From NCBI GenBank assembly GCA_017881905.1, contig JADGQI010000002.1, positions 1 through 39,935 on the forward strand: a stretch of DNA of 39,935 bases, in the 5' to 3' direction. The notes under the pieces are model-generated. The model did not search any database, was not told the DNA's origin, and worked only from the letters and a program-made list of their open reading frames with translations. This document shows positions 1-7,837 of the stretch, piece by piece. The number at the start of each line of letters is the position of its first letter. The stretch's first letter is position 1. The position numbers and the translations under genes are program-made. This DNA is from Chloroflexota bacterium (GTDB taxonomy: Bacteria > Chloroflexota > Limnocylindria > Limnocylindrales > CSP1-4).

Positions 1-39
1 GGCGGCAGCCTGGCTGGGACGAAGGTCGGCGTCGGTCAT
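1..39 (-). CDS. 5' end of a minus-strand gene running off the left edge (possible liuD)
   Basis: An ATG lies at 39-37 on the minus strand and the frame stays open to the window edge (first residues MTDADLRPSQAA). A GACAAT hexamer sits 6 nt before the ATG, the same start arrangement as other genes in this window. In known leucine-degradation operons the order is MCC beta, methylglutaconyl-CoA hydratase, MCC alpha (biotin carboxylase). The two upstream genes here match the first two, so MCC alpha is a reasonable guess from context. Only 13 codons are visible and the sequence itself does not identify the product. Confidence 0.35.
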   Translation of the reverse strand, partial: MTDADLRPSQAAA

Positions 40-87
40 GGCGCGATTGTCGTGTGCAGCGCCCTGACCGGCAAGTCGTCACTGCAC

Positions 88-109
88 GCGATGCGGCTCG
101 CCGCATCGC
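88..109. terminator. Perfect hairpin just after liuC
   Basis: A 9-bp perfect inverted repeat with a CTCG loop (GCGATGCGG / CCGCATCGC) lies 9 bp past the liuC stop codon. There is no long T run on either side, only TTT on the plus side. It may therefore be a Rho-assisted or processing hairpin rather than a classical intrinsic terminator. Confidence 0.4.
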
Positions 110-117
110 TTTGGCGG

Positions 118-927
118 TCAGTCGTGAGGATCCGGCACCCAGGCCGGTGGGCGCTTCTCGGTGAATGCCCGGAAGCCCTCCTGGGCCTCGGCGGAGTGCC
201 GCTGCCGGGCGATCACCCGCGCGGTGTGCCACTTCGACGAGCCGTGGGGGAGTCCGCGGACCTCGCGCACGATCGCCTTCGCCGCCCGGGCGGCCGTCGG
301 GCCCGCCGCAAGCAGATCGTCGATCGCGCCCTCGACCGCCTCGTCGAGCGCGGCGTCCCCCTCCACGAGCTCATGGACGAGGCCGATCCGGTAAGCGCGC
401 ACCGCATCGAACCGCCGACCACTAGGGAACAGTGCGCGAGCGTTCGTCTCACCGATCTTGGCGATGACGAACGGGGAGATCATCGCCGGCAGGATGCCCA
501 TACGTGTCTCGGTGAACCCGAACCGGGTCCCGCTCTCGGCCACGACCAGGTCGCTCACCGCGCACAGCCCCATCCCGCCGCCGAGCGCGGCGCCGTGGAC
601 GCGGGCGATGACCGGCACGGGGCATCCGTCGATCGCCTCGAACATCTCGGCGGCGGCCATCGCGTCCTGCTCGTTCGCCTCGACGTCGAGGGACATCGCC
701 GCGCGCATCCATGCGACGTCGGCGCCGGCACAGAACGACGGGCCGTCACCGGCCAGTACGATCGCCCGGAGCGACGTGGCCTCCTCGCGACCGAGGCTCG
801 TGAAGGTGGTGCGCAGGTCGGCGATGAGGCTCGCGTCCAGCGCGTTGTGGACCTCCGGTCGAGCCAGCGTCACCCGCGCGACGACCCCACCCGGACCGCT
901 CCGCTCGATGCGCAGACGCTCGCTCAC
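118..927 (-). CDS. liuC: Methylglutaconyl-CoA hydratase-type enoyl-CoA hydratase
   Basis: A crotonase-fold protein of 269 aa from a GTG start at 927. The oxyanion-hole segments are FCAGAD (65-70) and GGGMGL (117-121). The stretch FGFTETRMGILPAMISP around E140 resembles bacterial methylglutaconyl-CoA hydratases, which hydrate 3-methylglutaconyl-CoA to HMG-CoA in leucine catabolism. The Glu often found in GGGxEL is Gly here, which also occurs in LiuC-type enzymes. A longer frame reaches 1056, but its extra residues are Arg-rich, lack conservation and overlap the divergent gene. The GTG has TACGAT 6 nt upstream and no convincing ribosome-binding site, so a leaderless start fits. MCC beta lies upstream on the same strand, which supports the leucine-pathway assignment. 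Another short-chain enoyl-CoA hydratase remains possible. Confidence 0.85.
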   Translation of the reverse strand: MSERLRIERSGPGGVVARVTLARPEVHNALDASLIADLRTTFTSLGREEATSLRAIVLAGDGPSFCAGADVAWMRAAMSLDVEANEQDAMAAAEMFEAIDGCPVPVIARVHGAALGGGMGLCAVSDLVVAESGTRFGFTETRMGILPAMISPFVIAKIGETNARALFPSGRRFDAVRAYRIGLVHELVEGDAALDEAVEGAIDDLLAAGPTAARAAKAIVREVRGLPHGSSKWHTARVIARQRHSAEAQEGFRAFTEKRPPAWVPDPHD

Positions 928-933
928 CCGCGC

Positions 934-939
934 ATCGTA
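934..939 (-). promoter_or_regulatory. -10 element of liuC, leaderless type
   Basis: TACGAT on the minus strand ends 6 nt before the GTG at 927, so transcription would begin at or next to the start codon. No good -35 hexamer is visible. Confidence 0.5.
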
Positions 940-1030
940 CGCGGTCGACCTGAACGTGGGCCACGGCCACCGCTGGCCGGCAAGCGGTCCGCACGCGACC
1001 CGCGACCGGGCGTCGCGTCGTCGTCGCGGG

Positions 1031-1036
1031 TACGCT
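1031..1036 (+). promoter_or_regulatory. -10 element of the glyoxalase-like gene, leaderless type
   Basis: TACGCT followed by 6 nt and then ATG 1043. No Shine-Dalgarno sequence fits in the gap. The -35 region is not recognisable. Confidence 0.5.
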
Positions 1037-1042
1037 GCCGGG

Positions 1043-1819
1043 ATGCTCCTCGGCATCGATCATGTCGTCATCGCGTGCCCCGATCCCGATGCGGCGGCCG
1101 ATGAGCTCGAGAAGCGAGTCGGATTGCGGGCCGGCGGTGGCGGCCGCCACGAGGCGCTCGGGACGTTCAATCGCCTCGTCTGGCTCGGGGACACGTACCT
1201 CGAGCTGATCGGCGTGCTCGATCACTTAGCGGCCGAGCGATCGTGGGTGGGCGCACCGACGGTTCGTGCGCTCGATCGGGGCGGCGGCCTCGCCACCTGG
1301 GCCGTGTCGACCAACGACCTCGACGGCGACGTCGCTCGCCTGAAGGCTGACCGCTCAGGGTTGACCGACGCGCGGGCGGGTGAGCGGGTCCGGGCGGACG
1401 GGCAGGTCGTACGCTGGAGACTGGCGGCGCCCGGCTCGCTCGGGCCGAACGAAGCACCCTTCCTCATCGAGCACGACCCGACTGCGGCCGAGTGGACGCC
1501 GGCGGATCGGGCGGCCCGTGCACACGGGCCACATCCGCTGGGTGGGGCCGTTTGGCTCGAGATCCTCGAGATCCCCGTCGGCGACCCGGGCGCGGTCGGG
1601 CTCCGCGTCCTGCGGACCGTCGGGATCGGGCCGTTCCGACCCTCGCTCGCGGGTCGCGGGGCTCGGGACGCCACGATCGGGCGCCAGACCATCCGCTACC
1701 GACGTGCGGCGGCTCAGGACGACGATCGTGCCACGGTCAACGTCGTCGTCGATGGCGACGCGATCGGACCGCGCACGGTCGACGCGATCGGCTGCAGGTT
1801 CATCATCCGGAGCCGGTAG
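1043..1819 (+). CDS. Glyoxalase-like (VOC superfamily) protein
   Basis: A 258-aa protein with the start typical of the Glyoxalase_3-like group: MLLGIDHVVIACPD. A His at residue 7 and a Glu in YLELIGV (about 54) occupy the usual positions of metal ligands in vicinal-oxygen-chelate folds. Two beta-alpha modules can be seen, about 1-120 and 150-258. The true substrate cannot be read from sequence; members of this group are mostly uncharacterised. The gene sits on the opposite strand between liuC and mccB, so its link to leucine catabolism is positional only. The frame is open far upstream of ATG 1043, but that part is antisense to liuC and is not coding. Confidence 0.8.
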   Translation: MLLGIDHVVIACPDPDAAADELEKRVGLRAGGGGRHEALGTFNRLVWLGDTYLELIGVLDHLAAERSWVGAPTVRALDRGGGLATWAVSTNDLDGDVARLKADRSGLTDARAGERVRADGQVVRWRLAAPGSLGPNEAPFLIEHDPTAAEWTPADRAARAHGPHPLGGAVWLEILEIPVGDPGAVGLRVLRTVGIGPFRPSLAGRGARDATIGRQTIRYRRAAAQDDDRATVNVVVDGDAIGPRTVDAIGCRFIIRSR

Positions 1820-1840
1820 GCGCCCCAACGGCCGCCAAGG

Positions 1841-3463
1841 TCACATCCGGAAGACGCCGAAGCGCGTCTCCGGGATCGGGGCATGCAGCGCGGCGTCGAG
1901 TCCGAGGGCCAGGACGCGCCGGGTGTCGAGGGGGTCGATGACCCCGTCGTCCCACAGGCGGGCGGTGCCGAAGTAGGGGCTCCCCTCGGCCTCGTACCGG
2001 TCGAGGATGGGCGCCTCGAAGGCGTCTCGCGCCGCATCGTCGGCGAAGCCGCCGCGGACCGTCGAGAGGACCCTCGCTGCCTGCGCCCCGCCCATGACCG
2101 AGATCCGTGAGTTGGGCCACGACCACAGGAAGCGCGGACCGTACGCCCGCCCGGCCATCGCGTAGTTCCCGGCGCCGAAGCTGCCACCGACGACGACGGT
2201 GAACTTCGGGACCTCGGCGCAGGCGACGGCCATCACCATCTTGGCGCCGTCCTTGGCGATCCCGCCGGCTTCGTATTCGCGACCGACCATGAACCCCGTG
2301 ATGTTCTGGAGGAAGACCAGCGGGATGCGGCGCTGGGCGCAGAGCTCGACGAAATGGGCGCCTTTGAGCGCCGATGCGGAGAACAGGATCCCGTCGTTGG
2401 CGACGATCCCGATCGGCCACCCGTCGAGGTGCGCGAAGCCGGTCACCAGCGTCTCGCCGTAGAGCGGCTTGAACTCGTGGAACCGGCTGCCATCGACGAG
2501 GCGGGCGATGACCTCGCGGATCGCGAGCGGTCTCCGAAGGTCGCTCGGGACGGCAGCGTACAGGTGGGCGCTGTCGCGGGCAGGGTCGCCTTCGGGCGCG
2601 ACGGCAGGCGGGGCGGGCTCGTCGCGGTCCCACGGTGGCAGGGGCGTCCGGCGGTTCAGGTTCGCGACGATGGACCGTCCGAGGGCTAGCGCGTGCTCGT
2701 CGTCCAGGGCTTCGTGGTCCGCGACGCCGCTGATCCTCGTGTGGACATCGGCACCGCCCAGGTCCTCGGCCGAGACGTCCTCGCCGGTGGCCGCTTTGAC
2801 CAGCGGCGGACCACCGAGGAAGATCGTGCCGGTGCCACGGACGATGACCGTCTCGTCGCTCATCGCCGGAACGTACGCGCCGCCGGCGGTCGACGAGCCC
2901 ATGACCAGCGCGATCTGCGGGATGCCGGCCGCCGACAGGCGAGCCTGGTTGAAGAAGATCCGCCCGAAATGGTCGCGGTCCGGGAAGACATCGGCCTGGA
3001 GCGGGAGGTAGGCGCCGCCGCTGTCGACCAGGTAGATGCACGGCAGGTGGTTCTCGAGGGCGATCTCCTGGGCCCTGAGGTGCTTCTTGACGGTCATCGG
3101 GAAGTAGGTCCCGCCCTTGACCGTGGCGTCGTTCCCGACGATCACGCAGGTCGTGCCCTCGACCCGGCCGATGCCGGTGACGATCCCTGCGCTCGGTGCC
3201 TCATCGTCGTACATCCCACCGGCGGCGAGGGGGCTGAGCTCGAGGAAGGCCGTCCCCGGGTCGAGCAGGCGATCGACCCGCTCACGGACGGGCAGCTTGC
3301 CGCGCTCCCGATGGCGGGCGATCGAGGCCTCGTCGCCACCGGCGCCACGGGCGGCCACGACATCCTGGCGCGCCCGGAGCTCGGCCACGAGCGCCGTCAT
3401 CGCCTCGACATTCGCGCGAGCGTCGGCGCTCGCAGGGTCGAGCCGGCTGACGAGGACGGGCAT
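1841..3463 (-). CDS. mccB: Methylcrotonoyl-CoA carboxylase, carboxyltransferase (beta) subunit
   Basis: A 540-aa acyl-CoA carboxyltransferase, full length for the family (about 535-560 aa). It contains the N-terminal crotonase-like domain ([19 protein letters not shown] and [11 protein letters not shown], about 115-155) and the C-terminal domain ([20 protein letters not shown], about 430-450). It ends in TRFGVFRM, the usual C-terminus of MCC beta rather than propionyl-CoA carboxylase. With a biotinylated alpha subunit it carboxylates 3-methylcrotonyl-CoA to 3-methylglutaconyl-CoA, the substrate of the next gene product, LiuC. The ATG at 3463 has TATCAT 6 nt upstream and no ribosome-binding site. 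The biotin carboxylase subunit is not within the window. A related geranyl-CoA carboxylase role is less likely. Confidence 0.93.
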   Translation of the reverse strand: MPVLVSRLDPASADARANVEAMTALVAELRARQDVVAARGAGGDEASIARHRERGKLPVRERVDRLLDPGTAFLELSPLAAGGMYDDEAPSAGIVTGIGRVEGTTCVIVGNDATVKGGTYFPMTVKKHLRAQEIALENHLPCIYLVDSGGAYLPLQADVFPDRDHFGRIFFNQARLSAAGIPQIALVMGSSTAGGAYVPAMSDETVIVRGTGTIFLGGPPLVKAATGEDVSAEDLGGADVHTRISGVADHEALDDEHALALGRSIVANLNRRTPLPPWDRDEPAPPAVAPEGDPARDSAHLYAAVPSDLRRPLAIREVIARLVDGSRFHEFKPLYGETLVTGFAHLDGWPIGIVANDGILFSASALKGAHFVELCAQRRIPLVFLQNITGFMVGREYEAGGIAKDGAKMVMAVACAEVPKFTVVVGGSFGAGNYAMAGRAYGPRFLWSWPNSRISVMGGAQAARVLSTVRGGFADDAARDAFEAPILDRYEAEGSPYFGTARLWDDGVIDPLDTRRVLALGLDAALHAPIPETRFGVFRM

Positions 3464-3469
3464 GATCCG

Positions 3470-3475
3470 ATGATA
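3470..3475 (-). promoter_or_regulatory. -10 element of mccB, leaderless type
   Basis: TATCAT on the minus strand, 6 nt before ATG 3463. No Shine-Dalgarno sequence is present between them. Confidence 0.5.
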
Positions 3476-3493
3476 CGCGGCGACCCTGACCGC

Positions 3494-4864
3494 TCAGGCG
3501 CCGGACCGCTCGACACTGCGCGGATCCCCGCGGCGCGCCAGCGCCACCGCGAGGCCGACGGCCGCGAACGCGATCGAGCCGCCTGCCAGCGACGTCTGGC
3601 CACCGTCGCAACCGGAACCGACCACGGTCACTTCGGACGGCCCGTTCGGCTCGTCGGGCGACAGCCGGACGACGACGCCCATGTTCGAGTCGGCATATCG
3701 ATCCCAGCACACCGTATCGGTCGCCAGGAACGGGGCGAACCCGCCGACGACCAGCAGCGCGGCGATCGCCGCGACCCATCGGGGTCGTGTCGGTCGATCG
3801 ATCGTGGTCGCGGAGGGTTTCAGCCCGGCGTACAGGAACAGGCAGGCCGGTGCGAGCATCACGAGAGTCACGCCGCTGAAGGCCATGACGGACAGCGGCA
3901 CGCACGCGATCCCAGCCGCCACAAGCACGGTCCGCGACCCCGTCGCGGCGCCGACCATCCCGACGAGCGCGGGTCCCGCGAAGGCCACAAGCGTGGCGAG
4001 CAGCGCGAGCAGGGTCAGCCCGAGCCCGGTCGCGCCATCCGCCGACGCACGGATGGTCGTCAACCCGAGAGCTGCCGCGAGCACCACGCCGGCACCGAGC
4101 CAGCCGAGATCGGTCGATCTTGGGTGTCGAGATGGCCGTCTACCCTCCGCCCGACCCGGCCTCGACCGGACGGCGACGTCCTCGGTCAGGACCTGGGCCG
4201 CGTCAGATGAGCGGTCCATCTCCAGCCCACCGCCGACCGCCGCCCGGACGAGCCGCGCCCAGGCGGCGACGATCAGTACGGCGCCGATCCAGGCTGGGAT
4301 CCCGACAAAGGCGAGCCCATACAGGAGCGCCATGGAACCCCAGCCGGCCGCCACCGCCAGCGCCCAGCCGATCGCCCCGACCGTGTCTGTGAGTCCGGCG
4401 ATCGCTCCGTCGGGCCGGGCCTCAGCGAGGGCCCCGACGCCGACCATCATCGCGACGGCCGCCGCGCCGAGGAGGACGGCCCGCAACGCGAACCTTGCGA
4501 CGGTCCCTGCTCCTGGCGGCCCGTCGAGCGAGGCGACCCATGGTCCCGAGCGCCAGCCCTGGACGAGGCCAAGCGTCGCACCCAAGCATCCGCCAAAGGC
4601 GACGGCCGTTACGGCGCCTGTCAGGAAGTCGGCTTCGCCATCCGATGAGCGCGTCATGACCCGTGACGCGACGAATGCCGCCAGGGCGAGACCAGCCGGG
4701 ATGCCGAACCCCAGCGTCGCCCCGAAGCGTCGGGCGCGATCCTGACGTGGCCATGACATCGGTCCGATCGGTCGGTATCGACCGAACAGCCAGGCCGGCA
4801 GGCGCAGGCCGTCCGAGCCCGTCTCTGGCGTGCTCGACGGACCGCTACTTGATGCTACCATCAT
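3494..4864 (-). CDS. Multi-pass membrane protein of unknown function
   Basis: A 456-aa protein with about ten hydrophobic segments, including stretches near residues 50-70, 80-100, 125-145, 165-185, 190-215, 270-290, 295-320, 325-365, 385-400 and 425-445. An Arg-rich cytoplasmic-looking loop lies near 230-260, and a loop with two Cys lies before the last segment. I do not recognise a family. The start at ATG 4864 is chosen because a strong minus-strand promoter (TTGACA, 17-bp spacer, TATTAC) would put transcription at or next to this ATG. A TTG at 4900 would lie within the promoter itself, and a later ATG at 4759 is possible. The gene is divergent from a GbsR-like regulator whose presumed operators overlap this promoter, so it is the likely target of that regulator. 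Confidence 0.75.
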   Translation of the reverse strand: MMVASSSGPSSTPETGSDGLRLPAWLFGRYRPIGPMSWPRQDRARRFGATLGFGIPAGLALAAFVASRVMTRSSDGEADFLTGAVTAVAFGGCLGATLGLVQGWRSGPWVASLDGPPGAGTVARFALRAVLLGAAAVAMMVGVGALAEARPDGAIAGLTDTVGAIGWALAVAAGWGSMALLYGLAFVGIPAWIGAVLIVAAWARLVRAAVGGGLEMDRSSDAAQVLTEDVAVRSRPGRAEGRRPSRHPRSTDLGWLGAGVVLAAALGLTTIRASADGATGLGLTLLALLATLVAFAGPALVGMVGAATGSRTVLVAAGIACVPLSVMAFSGVTLVMLAPACLFLYAGLKPSATTIDRPTRPRWVAAIAALLVVGGFAPFLATDTVCWDRYADSNMGVVVRLSPDEPNGPSEVTVVGSGCDGGQTSLAGGSIAFAAVGLAVALARRGDPRSVERSGA

Positions 4865-4910
4865 GTAGCAAGTAATACGCTCTGAACATGCTACTGTCAA
4901 GGTGCAAGTT
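4846..4910. promoter_or_regulatory. Overlapping divergent promoters with repeated operator-like sites
   Basis: An AT-rich island between the membrane protein and the regulator. Minus-strand promoter: TTGACA (4900-4895), 17 bp, TATTAC (4877-4872). Plus-strand promoter: TTGATG (4849-4854), 18 bp, TAATAC (4873-4878). The two -10 hexamers share five bases. A site of the form TGCTAC-N9-GCAAGT occurs twice in direct orientation, at 4853-4874 and 4889-4910, 36 bp apart. Within the first copy TGCTAC and GTAGCA form an inverted repeat around a 6-bp centre, and TACTTG (4846-4851) mirrors CAAGTA (4869-4874). The sites cover both promoters and the regulator's ribosome-binding site (AAGGTG, 4899-4904). 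Confidence 0.7.
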
Positions 4911-5657
4911 ATGACCGCTGCAGCGCAGGATCACGGATCAGGTCACAGGCCCACGCCCGCCGACCGGGCCGAGACCATCCGGCTCCAGCTGGCGGACGCG
5001 TGGGGGGAGATGGGCGCCTCCTGGGGGGTCGCGCCGGCGATCGCCCGGGTCCATGCCTATCTCATGGCATTCGGCGAGCCACTCACCGAGCGCGAGGTCC
5101 GCGAAGCCCTCGGCCTGTCGCATCGGGCGGCCAGCCTGGCCCTCGAATCGGCGGTCGGTTGGGGCGTCGTCGAGGAGGTCGCCGAACCAAGACGGGTGGG
5201 GCGTCGTGGACCGGCCGGGACCGCGTACCTCGCCGTCGGCGACCAGTTCGTGTGGTTCTCCCGGGTCATCGCCCAGCGCAAGGCACTCGAGGGCGATCCG
5301 ATCGTGGCCGTCCTGGAGAGGACTCTTCGCGAAGCCGATGCGGCCTCCACCGCCGATCCCGCCGACCCCGAGCTACGTCGTTTGCGCGCCTGGCTCGAGA
5401 CATTCCTCGACTTCGTCCGGACATTCGACCGCGCGATCGGGCTCGTTCCGGCGGTGGAACCGGCCGAGCTCGAGCGGATCCTGGGGCTCCTGGCCAGGCT
5501 GCCGGACGAAACCATCCTCCGCTTGGTCCGACTGCTGGCCGACCTGCCGGACGACGACGTGCTGTCGCTCGTCAACGGGATCAGTCGGCTCTCACCGGCC
5601 GCCGCCCGTCGAGCCACGAGGCTGATGTCGGGCGTGGTCCGGACCGTCGGCCGGTAG
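4911..5657 (+). CDS. GbsR/MarR-family transcriptional regulator
   Basis: A 248-aa winged-helix regulator. Residues about 30-100 carry the GbsR-type signature: a WGEMGASWG segment, then AYLMAFGEPLTEREVREALG (helix-turn-helix) and a wing with RRVGRRGPAG. The C-terminal half (about 110-248) is helical and rich in Leu/Arg/Asp, with two short similar repeats (LLARLPDETILRLVRLL, LLADLPDDDVLSLVNGI) that could mediate oligomerisation or ligand sensing. GbsR proteins of other bacteria repress osmoprotectant genes, but no choline or betaine gene is here, so the effector is unknown. ATG 4911 is preferred over GTG 4902 because AAGGTG lies 6 nt upstream. Repeated sites over its own promoter suggest autoregulation and control of the divergent membrane protein. 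Confidence 0.82.
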   Translation: MTAAAQDHGSGHRPTPADRAETIRLQLADAWGEMGASWGVAPAIARVHAYLMAFGEPLTEREVREALGLSHRAASLALESAVGWGVVEEVAEPRRVGRRGPAGTAYLAVGDQFVWFSRVIAQRKALEGDPIVAVLERTLREADAASTADPADPELRRLRAWLETFLDFVRTFDRAIGLVPAVEPAELERILGLLARLPDETILRLVRLLADLPDDDVLSLVNGISRLSPAAARRATRLMSGVVRTVGR

Positions 5658-5896
5658 ATGGCCGGCGCCAGGGGATGCGCGTCCGCCTGAGGGTCGGCCG
5701 CTCCCCCGGTCAGGTGCGGACCCATGGTTCGCGTGCCTCGGCGGGCCAGTTCGGGTGCCTCGTCGTCAACCGAGCATGCTGCGCACGTTGGCCGAGCCTC
5801 TGCCGCGGACACCCGGCGCAACGTGCAGGCTGCCAAGCGCAGTGTGCCCATGGACGACCGCCGGTCCTTCGTCCGGATCTGCTCGGGGTCCGATAA

Positions 5897-5991
5897 CGTG
5901 CGGACCATGCGCGCCCGGCAGCGGGAGGCCCGGCCCGTCCACATACCCGTGCGGACCATGCGCGCCCGGCAGCGGGAGGCCCGGCCCGTCC
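5897..5991. repeat. Two identical 44-bp direct repeats, 51-bp period
   Basis: Copies at 5897-5940 and 5948-5991 match at every base and are separated by 7 bp (ACATACC). Each starts CGTGCGGACCATGCGC and ends CCCGGCCCGTCC. Each contains a small potential stem (CGGG/CCCG) and repeats GCCCGGC internally. The unit length of 51 bp is a multiple of three, but no credible protein runs through it. Confidence 0.85.
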
Positions 5992-6091
5992 GGCCCGTCG
6001 CCACCGTTGCCTGCCTGGCGAGAGGCCCACCCTGCGCGGACGCGCGGTACGGGCCATCCCGATCGCCCCACTCGGAAAACCACGATTGGCG

Positions 6092-6100
6092 TGCGATAAT
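6092..6100 (+). promoter_or_regulatory. Extended -10 promoter of pdxS
   Basis: TGC-GATAAT fits the extended -10 form (TGnTATAAT) with one mismatch. A recognisable -35 is missing, as usual for extended -10 promoters. The predicted start near 6107 gives a leader of about 90 nt before pdxS. Confidence 0.5.
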
Positions 6101-6198
6101 CCAGGGGCGCGAGGCGATCCGAGCGGCTCGAACGGGCGACGACCCCGGGGCCGGCCGGCCGGCGGACCTCTGCGGCAGACCTGAGGATCCACTAGACC

Positions 6199-7086
6199 AT
6201 GACTGTCGAGACCTCCACCTGGGTCACCAAGAAGGGCCTCGCCCAGATGCTCAAGGGCGGCGTCATCATGGACGTCGTCACGCCCGACCAGGCCAAGATC
6301 GCCGAGGATGCCGGCGCCGTCGCCGTGATGGCCCTCGAACGCGTCCCGAGCGACATCCGCGCCGCCGGTGGGGTCGCCCGGATGTCCGATCCCACGATGA
6401 TCATCGGGATCATGGAAGCCGTCTCGATCCCGGTCATGGCCAAGGCGCGGATCGGGCACTTCGTCGAGGCGCAGGTGCTCGAGGCGCTCGGCGTCGACTA
6501 CATCGACGAGTCGGAGGTGCTCACCCCGGCCGACGAAGAGAACCACATCGACAAGCACGCCTTCAAGGTCCCGTTCGTGTGTGGCTCCAGGAACCTGGGC
6601 GAGGCGCTTCGGAGGATCTCGGAGGGCGCCGCGATGATGCGGACGAAGGGCGAGGCGGGGACGGGCAACATCGTCGAGGCCGTCCGCCACATCCGGACGG
6701 TCAACGCCGAGATCCGCCGTCTCCAGGGGATGCGCGAGGACGAGCTGTTCGTCGCCGCCAAGGAGCTCCACGCGCCGCTCGACCTCGTCCGCGGCGTCGC
6801 CGCCGAGGGCAAGCTGCCCGTGGTGAACTTCGTGGCCGGCGGGATCGCCACGCCGGCCGATGCCGCCCTCGCGATGCAGCTGGGCGCCGAGGGTGTGTTC
6901 GTCGGCTCCGGAATCTTCAAGAGCGAGGATCCGGCGCGGATGGCGAACGCGATCGTCCAGGCGACGACGCACTTCGACAACCCGAAGGTCATCGCCGAGG
7001 TCAGCACGGGCCTGGGCGCCGCGATGCGCGGGATCGCCCTCGAGCAGATCCCGGAAGGGGAGCGACTCGCCGTCCGGGGCTGGTGA
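6199..7086 (+). CDS. pdxS: Pyridoxal 5'-phosphate synthase subunit PdxS
   Basis: A 295-aa synthase subunit of the DXP-independent vitamin B6 pathway, which makes PLP from ribose 5-phosphate, glyceraldehyde 3-phosphate and ammonia supplied by PdxT. It is full length and highly conserved. Catalytic residues are in place: D25 (GGVIMD), K82 ([10 protein letters not shown]) and K150 ([11 protein letters not shown]), matching Lys81 and Lys149 of the Bacillus enzyme. The phosphate-binding glycines of the TIM barrel ([14 protein letters not shown]) are present. ATG 6199 follows GAGGA at 6183-6187. The enzyme normally forms a dodecamer capped by PdxT, whose gene follows after about 110 bp. Confidence 0.97.
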   Translation: MTVETSTWVTKKGLAQMLKGGVIMDVVTPDQAKIAEDAGAVAVMALERVPSDIRAAGGVARMSDPTMIIGIMEAVSIPVMAKARIGHFVEAQVLEALGVDYIDESEVLTPADEENHIDKHAFKVPFVCGSRNLGEALRRISEGAAMMRTKGEAGTGNIVEAVRHIRTVNAEIRRLQGMREDELFVAAKELHAPLDLVRGVAAEGKLPVVNFVAGGIATPADAALAMQLGAEGVFVGSGIFKSEDPARMANAIVQATTHFDNPKVIAEVSTGLGAAMRGIALEQIPEGERLAVRGW

Positions 7087-7172
7087 TCCTCGGGTCACCA
7101 GGCTATCGGCCTCGCGGGAGCTCGGCCTTGGACTTCGGAGAGCAAGTGCCAATCGACGTTGAGGGTGTCAGC

Positions 7173-7199
7173 ATGACGCGGCGCGTCGCACGACCATGA
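7173..7199 (+). CDS. Eight-codon upstream ORF overlapping the pdxT start
   Basis: The sequence GAGGGTG (7161-7167) is followed by an ATG at 7173 that opens a tiny frame, MTRRVARP. Its TGA at 7197-7199 overlaps the pdxT ATG (ATGA). pdxT itself has no ribosome-binding site, so ribosomes may load on this mini-ORF and reinitiate at pdxT. The peptide itself probably has no function. Confidence 0.35.
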   Translation: MTRRVARP

Positions 7200-7837
7200 A
7201 GATCGGCGTGCTCGCGGTCCAGGGCGCGTTCGCTGAGCACCTCCGCGTCCTGCGCGGAATCGGCGTCGACGCCGTCGAGGTGCGCCTGCCCGCGGACCTC
7301 GACGGGATCAGCGGCCTGATCCTGCCCGGCGGCGAGAGCACCACGATGCGCAAGCTCATCCATCGCTGGGGACTGCATCAGCCGATCCTCGACCTGGCCG
7401 CCAGCGGCGCCCCGCTCTTCGGGACCTGCGCCGGGATGATCCTGCTCGCACGCGAGATCGCCGGCGGCGAGGAGCCGGTCTTCCCGCTGCTCGACGTGAC
7501 CGTCGAGCGCAACGCCTTCGGGCGTCAGCTCGACTCGTTCGAAGCCGACGTGGCCGTCCCGATCCTCGGCGACGGTCCGGTCCACGGCGTGTTCATCCGT
7601 GCTCCGGTCATCGAGCGCGTCGGTCCCGATGTCGATGTGCTCGCCCGGCTCGACGACGGTCGGGTCGTTGCGGTTCACGAGCGGAACGTCCTGGCGACGG
7701 CATTCCATCCCGAGCTGGCCGGTGAGACGCGCTTCCACCGGCTCGTCGCGACGATGGCCGCCGAGCACGACGATCCCGGCGAAGGGTCCGGTCGTCGGCC
7801 CCACCCGACCCGGCGCACCGCGAGACCCGCCTCGTGA
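7196..7837 (+). CDS. pdxT: Pyridoxal 5'-phosphate synthase glutaminase subunit PdxT
   Basis: A 213-aa class I glutamine amidotransferase that hydrolyses glutamine and passes ammonia to PdxS. The nucleophile C78 sits in GTCAGM, and the other catalytic residues are H171 and E173 in FHPEL. The N-terminal IGVLAVQGAFAEH and LILPGGESTTM segments are typical of PdxT. A basic tail of roughly 20 residues (from about 193) extends beyond the usual end. The start overlaps the stop of a short upstream ORF, and the stop overlaps the GTG of the next gene, so three reading frames are translationally coupled. Confidence 0.96.
   Translation: MKIGVLAVQGAFAEHLRVLRGIGVDAVEVRLPADLDGISGLILPGGESTTMRKLIHRWGLHQPILDLAASGAPLFGTCAGMILLAREIAGGEEPVFPLLDVTVERNAFGRQLDSFEADVAVPILGDGPVHGVFIRAPVIERVGPDVDVLARLDDGRVVAVHERNVLATAFHPELAGETRFHRLVATMAAEHDDPGEGSGRRPHPTRRTARPAS

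Larger units (their letters stand above)
5658..6198. other. Intergenic region before pdxS, non-coding
   Basis: No convincing gene is seen in these 541 bp. It holds an interrupted hairpin just after the regulator (CCTGA 5686-5690 with TCAGG 5710-5714), a 44-bp direct repeat (5897-5991), a diverged partial copy near 5712-5735 beginning GGTGCGGACCCATGG, and the pdxS promoter near 6092-6100. A run of alternating GGCC (about 6145-6162) could fold in the pdxS leader. No tRNA or known riboswitch was recognised. Confidence 0.6.

Noticed and set aside
88-109. Classical intrinsic terminator
   Set aside because: The hairpin is perfect but the T run is missing on both strands, so it is listed only as a terminator-like hairpin.
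458-1042. Open frame extending the VOC gene upstream by 195 codons
   Set aside because: It is antisense to liuC, compositionally Arg/Ser/Ala-rich and has no family similarity; the conserved protein begins at 1043.
928-1056. N-terminal extension of liuC to an upstream start
   Set aside because: Arg/Pro-rich residues without conservation, overlapping the divergent gene; GTG 927 aligns with the family and has a promoter.
5897-5991. CRISPR array
   Set aside because: Only two 44-bp units with a 7-bp spacer and no cas genes; spacer length does not fit.
5658-6198. tRNA or riboswitch upstream of pdxS
   Set aside because: No cloverleaf, T-arm or known aptamer consensus could be built from the sequence.
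5724-7199. 491-codon plus-strand open frame through the pre-pdxS region and pdxS
   Set aside because: Runs out of frame through pdxS, with Arg/Gly/Asp-rich composition and no motif.
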